Assembly: GCF_014284305.1 (NCBI RefSeq)
Contig: NZ_JACOFW010000006.1
Span: 62,001-126,000 of the forward strand
Source: Affinundibacterium seohonense
GTDB lineage: Bacteria > Pseudomonadota > Gammaproteobacteria > Burkholderiales > Burkholderiaceae_D
Length of the DNA stretch: 64,000 nucleotides
Direction of reading: 5' to 3'
Shown piece by piece: positions 20,191-29,400 of the stretch. Made by a program: the position numbers and the translations under genes. The first letter of the stretch is position 1. The number at the start of each line of letters is the position of its first letter. The notes under the pieces were generated by a model. It made no database searches. It was not told the DNA's origin and saw nothing but the letters and a program-made list of their open reading frames with translations.

Positions 20191-20553
20191 ATGCGATAGA
20201 AAACTTCAGATATCTTCATACCAACCTCTTTTCACTGTCACTAAATTCGGTTTGACTCAAAGCCGTTTCAAGCTATGCCTGTAAATAAGCGTATGACACC
20301 CATCGCTAGTCTTATTAGACTATAGACAATCCCAGCTCAAAGACAGCATAGTTGCTCACTATTTGATCTTGTAAAATTTTTTCAATTTAAGTTCTGTCTA
20401 CTCATTCAACAACGTACATTGAAGGTAAAAAATTTATTCTAAGAAAGCTGCATTAGTGAATGAAAGCTCACTTGTGCTACCAATTTATTGCCAACAAGAT
20501 GTCTGCAAAACTACCCGCTTCGTATTCCATTTGTTTTAAGTGAAAAGATTCCT
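20191..20553 (+). other. Intergenic gap before giant C
   Basis: About 363 AT-rich bases between the hybrid kinase and giant protein C. I see no gene, no clear terminator hairpin and no repeat. It presumably carries the promoter of giant C, but no convincing -35/-10 pair can be named. Confidence 0.4.
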
Positions 20554-23500
20554 ATGACCATGCTGCACGTACCACCGTTTAATCCATTTTCCACAGACTT
20601 CACCAGAACATCAGAACTTACACAAGAAGGTAGGCAAGTATCAACTGCAACAAGTGAGCTACTCTTACCAGTACAACCGCACTCGCGGGCAAATGCGATC
20701 GTATTTATTGATAGCCGGCTTCCAGATTTCGAACAATTGCTTGCTGCGGTCCCAGTTGGCACCACCGTAGTCATCCTCGACAAAACGCAAGATGGTCTGC
20801 AACAAATTGCAGCGGCATTAAAAGATTATCAAAACCTCGACTCGATATCGATTATCTCGCACGGCGATGATGGTGTACTTCTGTTGGGGAATACGGCTTT
20901 ACATGCAGCGAATCTGGCTACCTATCAAAGTGAATTAGACGTCATCAGTGGTGCACTAAACGCAAGCGGCGACCTATTACTGTACGGCTGCAATATTGCA
21001 GCGAGCATTAAGGGACAAAATTTCATTCAAGCGCTAGCACTCGCTACCGATGCAGATATCGCGGCCTCAACAAACGATACCGGCACCGCTGAACGCGGCG
21101 GCGATTGGATTTTAGAAATATCCACTGGCAGCATCGATAGCAAGCAAAGTTTCATCAACGCAGAACAAATCATCGATTGGAACCACCTCGCAGCCACACT
21201 ATCTGCTTCCGATCTGGCGAGCTTGCAAGTGGCGATGGCAACCGCTAATTCGAATGGCGTTGATGACACATTGACCCTGACTGGCGACATTCTCTTTATT
21301 GCCAATAACAACACCATTAACATCGCAGCAGACTCTGGCCATTCGCTCACGATCATAGGCAGCAAAAATAATACGGGAGGCATAGTCACCATTGATGGCG
21401 GAAATCTAACACGGGTAATGAGCGTAGCCAGCGGGGCCAAAGCGACTGTAGAAAACTTGGTGATCACCAATGGTTTGGCTGCGGGGAATGGTGGCGATAA
21501 TACCGACAACTTAGAAGGGCCAGGGAGAGCCGGATTTGATGGCGCAGGTGGCGGAATCTACAACGCTGGCGAACTCGTCATCATCAACAGTACGATTACT
21601 GCAAACAAAGCCTCCGGTGGCGGTGGTACTGGCGGTGGCTATCCACGAGGAGGAGGTGGTGGTGGTGGCGGCGGATTTGGTGATGGTCTGGGCGGCATCG
21701 GTGGCAAAGACAGAATTGGTGAAATGCCGACCGCACCAAGTCCCGGTCATGGTGGCAACGGCTCTGGTACCAATGGTGGTCAGCGTGGCGGCTTTGGCGG
21801 GAGTAATACAGGAGGTGCTGGCGGCGGCGCAACCGTCATGTTGGTCGGTTTATCCTATACAATCGGTGGCGCTGGTGCGACGGCCAATAATGGCACAATG
21901 TCCATCGGAGGCGGTGGCGGCGGTAGCGGCGGAATTTATGTCGGTGGCACGGGTGGAAATGCCGTTGGTGGCATCTTTAACAGCGGCACTTTAAAAATCA
22001 CCAACAGCACAATCTCAAATAATATTGCCGCTGGCGGCGGTGGTGGTGGCGGTGCTGCGTCCAACTATGCGGGCAAGGGCAACGGCGGCGTGGGTGGAAA
22101 AGGAATCGGTGGTATCTGGTCAACCGGTACGCTTTTCATGGATTCCGCATCGGTCGCGACACTAAGTACAGATAACAAAGGCGTAGGTGGCTCTGGTGGG
22201 ACGGCATCTGGGACGGGGAATGCTAATGGCGTCAATGGTAGTAGCATTGATGGCGCACTCGGTACGATCTTCCCCTACAGCACGCCAGCAACAGTAAGTA
22301 TCGGTTTATCACAACCTACGATCAAAGCCGGCGATACCCAAGGTCTAACATTTACATTTTCCGAAGCGGTCACCGACTTTGGCAGCGCAGATATCTATAT
22401 TGCGAACGGCGTGCTGTCAGGTTTGCAAACAAGTGACAACATCACTTACACCGCTATCTTTACACCGAATGCGAATTTTGAAAGCGCTAACAATCAGATT
22501 TCGGTCAACTTGGCGGGTACGTATAATTCCACCAATACACCTGGCGTCGGTATTACTCACAGTAGCAATTTCGTTGTAGATACCAAGTTACCTATTCTCA
22601 CTATCGGTAGCAGTAGCGCCGCACTCAAGGCTGGTGAAACGGCAACAATTACTTTCAATTTTAGTGAAGCACAGGTAGGTTTTGCTGCGAATGACGTTGC
22701 AGTTGCTGGAGGTATTTTAAGTAACTTCGGTGGATCAGGCAGTAGTTATTCAGCGAACTTCACTCCAACTGCGGGAGCCAATCAAGGATCGGCGAATATC
22801 AGCGTTATGTCTGGAACCTATACGGATGTCTATGGCAATAGTAGTGCTGCAGGTAGCAGCACTACACTCGCTTTTGATACTAGAACACCTGCGGTCTCCA
22901 GCGTCAGTGTTCCAGCAAATACAACTTATGCGATCGGACAAGATCTAGATTTCACGGTCAATTTTGATGAGAACGTCATTGTCACTGGCCTTCCTTCAAT
23001 ACCGGTAACGCTCGACACAGGAGGCACCGTCAATGCGACTTATTTTAGTGGAAGTAACTCGTCCGATTTAGTTTTCCGCTATACCATCGCGAATGGCAAC
23101 ACGGATACCAACGGCATTACGCTAGGCACAAGCATTGCTGCCAATGGTGGCAATATTACTGATGCCGCGGGCAATAACGCTGCCCTGACTTTAAACAGCG
23201 TAGGGAGTACCTCGGGAATACTAGTTGATGGTATCGCACCCAGTTTGGTGAGCATCAATCGCGTTTCATCAACACCGACCAATGCAAGCGAAGTCGATTT
23301 CACAGTCACTTTCTCGGAAGGTCTAGCCTACGGTGGCGTGACTCCGGACGATTTTATACTCTCGGGTACAGGAACGGCGAGCGGCAACATTCTAGCCACC
23401 TATGGATCCAACACGAATTGGACGGTCCGCGTAGATAGTGTGAGCGGCGAAGGCACTTTGCGATTAGATTTGAAGAGTTCAGGTACCGGCATCACAGATA

Positions 23501-25614
23501 GTGCTGGCAATGCGATAGCGGGTGGCTACACAAGCGGGCAGATCTACACGATTGATCGCGTTATGCCGATGGTCAGCAGCATTGCGCCTACAGACCTAGT
23601 TAGCACCAACGCAGCTTCTTGCTCATTTACGGTTACCTTTAGTGAAAATGTCTCTGGTGTTGATATCACTGATTTTGTTGTCACCGCTAGCAACACGGCG
23701 TCAGCCAGCATCGCCTCCATTGCTGGTACCGGAAATATCTACACAGTTGTCCTCAACAACGTAGCTGGTGATGGTAATTTACGCCTAGATTTGAAATCCT
23801 CTGGAACTAACATCGTCGATATGCAGGGCAACACAATTAGTACAGGCTTCACTAACGGTAGCACGATTGCAGTCGATCGTATCGCCCCGACTCTCGCGAA
23901 TCCAATCGAGATCAGTGACACAGCTCTAAAAATTGGTGATGTCTCAACGATGACCATTAATTTCACCGAAGCGGTCGTTAATCTTGATGCGAGTGATTTC
24001 AACTTCAGTAACGGTAGTCTTTCGAACTTTGCCCCCATGAATGGCGGACTCACGTGGACGGCAGCGATCACGGCAAATGGCAACGTCAATGCGACCAATA
24101 ACAGCATCACATTGAATCATGCTGGCTTCAACGACTTAGCAGGCAATGCCGGCAGTGGTAGTTCGACTAGCCCCAACTTTGCCATCGATACAATACGACC
24201 AAGCGCCTCCATTACCTTGTCCGACTCTAAGCTCGGACTTAGTGAAAATGCCCTTGTCACGATCACCTTTAGTGAAGCTGTCACCAATTTTAGTAATGTC
24301 GATATCACCTTGCCCACCACCGCACCACTTGGTTCGTTATCACCGGTCAGCTCTAGCGATGGCGGCAAGACATGGACTGCGACTTTCACCCCGCCATTCG
24401 GTGTATTCGACTCAAGCAATCAAATCAGCATAGATGCTTCCGGCGTTCTTGACCTGGCTGGCAATAGCGGACTTGGTATCAACAGTTCTGCTAATTTCGT
24501 CATCGATACGATGAATACACTACCATCTATTGGCGGTGCGATTTCTGGACAAGCCATCAATAATCAAACTCGCATACAGCCATTCGCAACTATCACTGTC
24601 AGCGATCCCGATATCGGCGCGCTGGAAACAGCCACCATCTCGCTCGATACGCCGTCCAAAGGAAGCTTTACTAATAACTCGCTTGCACTAAGCGGCTTTT
24701 ACACGACGGATGGTGGTGTCTCCTATCTACACGATGCTGTCACCCCAAGCGCGATGCAAGCCGCGATCCGTGCTTTAGTTTTTGAGCCGAATCCAAGCCG
24801 TTTAGCGGTCAATGCGAGTGAAACTACTGTCTTCAACATCGCCGTGCGCGATGAACATGCGGGAACGGCAAACAATCAAAGTGCGACAGTAATGACTACT
24901 GCCGTCAATCTGACGCCAACGAATATCTTGCTATCCAATGCAATCGTTGCTCAGTCGCAGGGCGCTAACGCTACTGTGGGTGTTCTATCGGCAGTGGATA
25001 ATAATCTGAGTGATAGTCACACTTTTACTTTGGGTGCCGCGAATGCTGCGAACGACAATGCGAAATTTACGATCCTTGGCAATAGTCTTAAGGTGATTAA
25101 TCCTGCATTCATGACCGAACGCGATTACAAGATTTCAGTCCAGGTAAGCGATGCTGGTGGTTTGAGTTTAGTCAAGAATCTCACCGTCCACCTTGATGAT
25201 GATGTCGCTCCTTACATCACTTCGATTGAAACACTGCGCTCACCACGTCCAACCGTTACCACCGGTAGTTATATCGTTAAATTTAGTGAGGCTGTCACTG
25301 GGGTCAGCATCGATGATTTTTTCCTGACATCGACTGATGGCACGACAGCCCATCTAAGCTCGGTCACCGCCTTAAGTGGCAATGCCTATCGGGTGTATTT
25401 CGACCAAATCGTTGGGTCTGGGGTGTTGAATTTGAACTTGAAAACTAATGGTACCGGCATTGCCGATTTGTTGGGTAATAGTGTGCCCGCGATGTTTGGT
25501 TTTACTGAGCCTCAAGGCGCGCCAATGCCAGCATTTGAAATTCAGACGTCGATTGCTGCGAACACCGATCAACAATTAATCGGCGTGCAATCCTTAGCGG
25601 ACATTTTTATGTAA
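20554..25614 (+). CDS. Giant DUF4347/glycine-rich/Ig-repeat surface protein C (1686 aa)
   Basis: Residues about 46-205 are a DUF4347 domain (IVFIDSR, IISHG with H103, LLYGCN with C146, GGDWILE). Residues about 218-572 resemble a parallel beta-helix, with LVITNG and STITANK rungs interrupted by long poly-glycine stretches. Two Big_12 modules follow, then a module like the N-terminal part of giant D (about 776-895). Two modules with LRLDLKSSGT, two more Big_12 modules, two cadherin-like modules and the shared C-terminal cassette come next. The tail ends IGVQSLADIFM. ATG 20554 was chosen over an upstream TTG at 20488 because the residues before it show no family features. No signal peptide is seen. 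Confidence 0.85.
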   Translation: MTMLHVPPFNPFSTDFTRTSELTQEGRQVSTATSELLLPVQPHSRANAIVFIDSRLPDFEQLLAAVPVGTTVVILDKTQDGLQQIAAALKDYQNLDSISIISHGDDGVLLLGNTALHAANLATYQSELDVISGALNASGDLLLYGCNIAASIKGQNFIQALALATDADIAASTNDTGTAERGGDWILEISTGSIDSKQSFINAEQIIDWNHLAATLSASDLASLQVAMATANSNGVDDTLTLTGDILFIANNNTINIAADSGHSLTIIGSKNNTGGIVTIDGGNLTRVMSVASGAKATVENLVITNGLAAGNGGDNTDNLEGPGRAGFDGAGGGIYNAGELVIINSTITANKASGGGGTGGGYPRGGGGGGGGGFGDGLGGIGGKDRIGEMPTAPSPGHGGNGSGTNGGQRGGFGGSNTGGAGGGATVMLVGLSYTIGGAGATANNGTMSIGGGGGGSGGIYVGGTGGNAVGGIFNSGTLKITNSTISNNIAAGGGGGGGAASNYAGKGNGGVGGKGIGGIWSTGTLFMDSASVATLSTDNKGVGGSGGTASGTGNANGVNGSSIDGALGTIFPYSTPATVSIGLSQPTIKAGDTQGLTFTFSEAVTDFGSADIYIANGVLSGLQTSDNITYTAIFTPNANFESANNQISVNLAGTYNSTNTPGVGITHSSNFVVDTKLPILTIGSSSAALKAGETATITFNFSEAQVGFAANDVAVAGGILSNFGGSGSSYSANFTPTAGANQGSANISVMSGTYTDVYGNSSAAGSSTTLAFDTRTPAVSSVSVPANTTYAIGQDLDFTVNFDENVIVTGLPSIPVTLDTGGTVNATYFSGSNSSDLVFRYTIANGNTDTNGITLGTSIAANGGNITDAAGNNAALTLNSVGSTSGILVDGIAPSLVSINRVSSTPTNASEVDFTVTFSEGLAYGGVTPDDFILSGTGTASGNILATYGSNTNWTVRVDSVSGEGTLRLDLKSSGTGITDSAGNAIAGGYTSGQIYTIDRVMPMVSSIAPTDLVSTNAASCSFTVTFSENVSGVDITDFVVTASNTASASIASIAGTGNIYTVVLNNVAGDGNLRLDLKSSGTNIVDMQGNTISTGFTNGSTIAVDRIAPTLANPIEISDTALKIGDVSTMTINFTEAVVNLDASDFNFSNGSLSNFAPMNGGLTWTAAITANGNVNATNNSITLNHAGFNDLAGNAGSGSSTSPNFAIDTIRPSASITLSDSKLGLSENALVTITFSEAVTNFSNVDITLPTTAPLGSLSPVSSSDGGKTWTATFTPPFGVFDSSNQISIDASGVLDLAGNSGLGINSSANFVIDTMNTLPSIGGAISGQAINNQTRIQPFATITVSDPDIGALETATISLDTPSKGSFTNNSLALSGFYTTDGGVSYLHDAVTPSAMQAAIRALVFEPNPSRLAVNASETTVFNIAVRDEHAGTANNQSATVMTTAVNLTPTNILLSNAIVAQSQGANATVGVLSAVDNNLSDSHTFTLGAANAANDNAKFTILGNSLKVINPAFMTERDYKISVQVSDAGGLSLVKNLTVHLDDDVAPYITSIETLRSPRPTVTTGSYIVKFSEAVTGVSIDDFFLTSTDGTTAHLSSVTALSGNAYRVYFDQIVGSGVLNLNLKTNGTGIADLLGNSVPAMFGFTEPQGAPMPAFEIQTSIAANTDQQLIGVQSLADIFM

Positions 25615-25651
25615 GCAGTGTGAAGTAGTATGAAAAAACGTCAATAAAGTT

Positions 25652-25695
25652 GGGCGTATGTGAGCTCTCCAAAAAGAGCAACATACGCCCTTTTT
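25652..25695 (+). terminator. Terminator after giant protein C
   Basis: Stem GGGCGTATGT with a second stem part GAGCTCT pairs with AGAGC and ACATACGCCC, followed by a T run. It is a typical intrinsic terminator 37 bases after the stop codon. Confidence 0.85.
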
Positions 25696-25939
25696 CCTTT
25701 CTGTTGTTTATGCGCTAGATCAAAAACTCGTCACATCTCCAAGGACTCAAAATAGCCAAAATCGCACTTTTGATGTTCTTTTGTACAACTTCTCAGTTTT
25801 TCAACTATCAATAAAATCGCTAATCGAGTGAGTGGAATTATCGATTTCCCCCCAGTAAACAGTTGCTTTACCTCGCCTAAAAATCCTCAAAATTTAAATA
25901 AATTTTTCTAAACCAACGAGTTGCCATCGATGAATCAGG

Positions 25940-25976
25940 ATAGATAAAAATTTTCCACAGAGCAATTTTTATCTAT
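25940..25976. promoter_or_regulatory. Perfect 13-bp inverted repeat, possible operator
   Basis: ATAGATAAAAATT at 25940-25952 and its exact reverse complement at 25964-25976 are separated by 11 bases. The arm centres lie two helix turns or a little more apart, which suits a dimeric regulator. It is about 510 bases upstream of giant D and has no T run, so it is not a plain terminator. The binding protein is unknown. Confidence 0.45.
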
Positions 25977-26487
25977 TGCAATTATCTATTCAAGTGCTAA
26001 TATGATTCACGCATCCGAAAAAGACACACTTTTTAACAAACAATAAAAGTCTCAGCAAGTCAGTACTACCGTCTCTGTATCTTTAGATCTGTATTCTTTC
26101 ATGGCAATTAAATGAATTTATTTCAGGGTTTAAATGCCACACAGCGAGCCTTTTGATATAGATTAATGGTATTAACAAATAATATTAACAAATAGAATTT
26201 ACAGCAGCTTTAGCAGTCTTTCCATTTACAGGACATTGCACTGATGACCACCTTGCTTATTGAGATTCTTCAACGAATACGTCTGGAAAGCTTGTCTATC
26301 TATTGGATGACAGCGATTCATGGTCGGTGTAACACCACAGCGACGATCCAATTATTCAACCCACCTTCTCTCCCTCCGTGATTGACTGTAGCAACTGTAT
26401 CTCTGGCATTTTGACCGACGGTCGCTATTTGCGCATCGACGTCTTGACTCCCCCCAATCTAAAATTTAATACGACAGGATATTTAAC

Positions 26488-29400
26488 ATGAGCCGCTTTA
26501 ACAGATCAAAGTCCAACGACAATTCCCGCGATAGTTATGAAGAGATAAATGCATCGCTAATAGAGCAATTGCCTAGCAGTGGCGAACTTTACAAATCAGA
26601 AATGGGCACCCCTTATCAGCCTGGACCAGGATCACCGCCGGTATTACTGAATGTGATTGCGTTAAACGCAAACGGCCCTTATATTGCTGGCGACGTCATC
26701 ACCATCCATGTGATCTTTGATGAAGAGATGATCTTAACGCTGAATCCCCCCGACACCTTCCGGCTAGAACTGAACACAGGAGGAGGCCCTGCATTTGCTG
26801 ATTACACGGGCAGTATCCAAACCACATTCAACAACGACACCCTGGTTTTTAGCTATACCGTACAAGCGGGTGACAATATTGCAGACTTAGAGTACGTCTC
26901 CAATGCAGCCTTGGTACTAGGCAATGCCAATGGCTCGACCTTAGTAGATGCCGACAATACGAATCCAGCAAACCTAACCTTAGCAAATCCTGGTGCTGCA
27001 GGCTCTCTGGGGGCGAACAGTGATATTGAGCTTGACACTACTGTTCCAACCGTCGGCATCAGCCTCTCCGATTCCGCCCTGTTGGTCGGTGACACTGCCA
27101 CTGTCACCTTTACTTTCAACGAGGCAGTCACCGGTTTCGACAACACCGATATCACCGGGATTCCGAATGGTAGTTTAAGCGCCGTATCAAGTGGCGATGG
27201 TGGCATCACCTGGACTGCGACCTATACGCCGAATGCTAGCCTACAAGATGCCACCAATTTAATCACGGTCGATATGACGGGGCTCACCGATTTCGCTGGT
27301 AATGCTGGATCGGGAAACACGGATTCAGGGAATTTCGCTATTGATACTTTGCGTCCGACTGCAACGATCGTGGTAGCGGATAATTCTTTGCTGGTAGGTG
27401 AGACGTCTTTAGTCACAATCACGTTCAATGAAGCGGTGACTAATTTCAGCAATGCCGATCTGACCATTGCTAACGGTACTTTGAGTGTGGTATCTACCGG
27501 CGATGGTGGCATTACTTGGACGGCGACGCTGACACCGACTACCTCAGTCTCTGATACGACCAATCTCATTACCCTCGACAACACGACACTGAACGATCTG
27601 GCTGGCAATGCTGGAACCGGCACCACCGATTCCAATAATTACGCGATCGATACCGTACGTCCGACTGCAACGATTGTGGTAGCGGACAGTTCTTTGCTAG
27701 CCGGTGAGACGTCTTTAGTCACGATCACGTTCAATGAAGCGGTGACTAATTTCAGCAATGCCGATCTGACCATTGCCAACGGTACTTTGAGCGTGGTATC
27801 TAGCGGCGATGGTGGCATTACTTGGACGGCGACGCTGACACCGACTACCTCAGTCTCTGATACGACCAATCTCATTACGCTCGACAACACAACGCTAGAA
27901 GATCTGGCTGGCAATGCTGGAACCGGCACCACCGATTCCAATAATTACGCGATCGATACCGTACGTCCGACTGCAACGATCGTGGTAGCGGACAGTTCTT
28001 TGCTAGCCGGTGAGACGTCTTTAGTCACAATCACGTTCAATGAAGCGGTGACTAATTTCAGCAATGCCGATCTGACCATTGCTAACGGTACTTTGAGTGT
28101 GGTATCTACTGGCGATGGTGGCATTACTTGGACGGCGACGCTGACACCGACTACCTCAGTCTCTGATACGACCAATCTCATTACCCTCGACAACACGACA
28201 CTGAACGATTTGGCTGGCAATGCTGGAACCGGCACCACCAATTCGAATAATTATGCGGTGGAAACAGTACGTCCAACGGTCTCAGTGACAGTTGGCGATA
28301 CCGCGCTGCAAATCGGTGATACCCCCACAGTGACCTTTACTTTCTCCGAAGCCGTCACCGGCTTTACCAATGCCGATTTAACGATTGCCAATGGAACGTT
28401 GTCGCCCGTTGGCAGTAGCGATGGCGGTATCACTTGGACTGCGACATTGACGCCAACATTGAGTATCGAAGACACCAGCAATCTCATTACCGTGACCAAT
28501 ACCGGGTACGCCAATGCGGTTGGCAATACCGGTACAGGTAGTACTAATTCCAATAATTACGCGGTCGATACCCTGCGTCCTACCGCCACCATTGTGGTCG
28601 CGGATAACGCCTTAAAAGTGGGCGAAACTTCGTTGCTCACCATCACGTTTAGTGAGGCGGTTACCGGTTTTGATAATAGCGATTTGACCATTGCTAATGG
28701 TAGTTTGACAGCGGTAGGTAGCAGCGATGGTGGCATCACCTGGACAGCAACACTGACACCAACAGCGAGTATCGAAGACACGACCAATCTGATCAGTCTC
28801 AATAACACTGGCGTCGCCGATGCTGCGGGCAATACAGGAAGCGGCACGACTGATTCGAATAATTACGCTATCGATACCTTGCGTCCAACTGTGGCGATCA
28901 CTGTCGATGACACGGCATTGGCGATTGGGCAAACGGCGACTGTGACTTTCACATTCTCAGAAGCAGTCACTGGCTTAGATACCAGCGATGTGACGGTCGC
29001 CAATGGCAGCTTGTCTGCCATCTCGACGGCCGATGGCGGTATCACTTGGACGGCAACACTGACACCTAATGCGAGTGTCACGGATGCTACTAATGTCATG
29101 ACCTTAGACAATACCGCCGTCACTGATCTGGCGGGTAATGCGGGATCTGGTACGACCGATTCTCAGAACTATGCGATTGATAGTACACGTCCGACGGCAA
29201 CGATTGTGGTGGCCGATACTAGTTTGATCGTTGGTGAAACGTCCTTGGTCACCATCACTTTTTCTGAAGCGGTCACGAGTTTTGACAACACCGATTTGAC
29301 CATTGCTAATGGTAGCTTAAGCGCTGTCTCCTCTGGTGATGGTGGCGTCACTTGGACGGCAACTTTAACGCCGACCAATACCATTACCGATACCACTAAT

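Larger units (their letters stand above)
25615..26487 (+). other. Long AT-rich regulatory gap before giant D
   Basis: About 870 bases without a credible gene, the largest gap in the window. It starts with the terminator of giant C (25652-25695). Within it are a perfect 13-bp dyad (25940-25976) and an 11-base direct repeat ATTAACAAATA at 26171 and 26184. A 46-codon open frame from 26244 has no supporting features. The length suggests an extended control region or long untranslated leader for giant D. Confidence 0.5.

Noticed and set aside
21536-21994. 152-codon plus-strand frame in the glycine-rich part of giant C
   Set aside because: It is the shifted reading of GGT/GGC repeats, giving Val/Ala-rich low-complexity sequence.
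26244-26382. 46-codon plus-strand frame before giant D
   Set aside because: No ribosome binding site, no recognised sequence and biased to look random; the gap is better read as regulatory.
27352-28269. Tandem repeats considered as a CRISPR array
   Set aside because: Units are 306 bp, in frame and coding; there are no short repeats with unique spacers.
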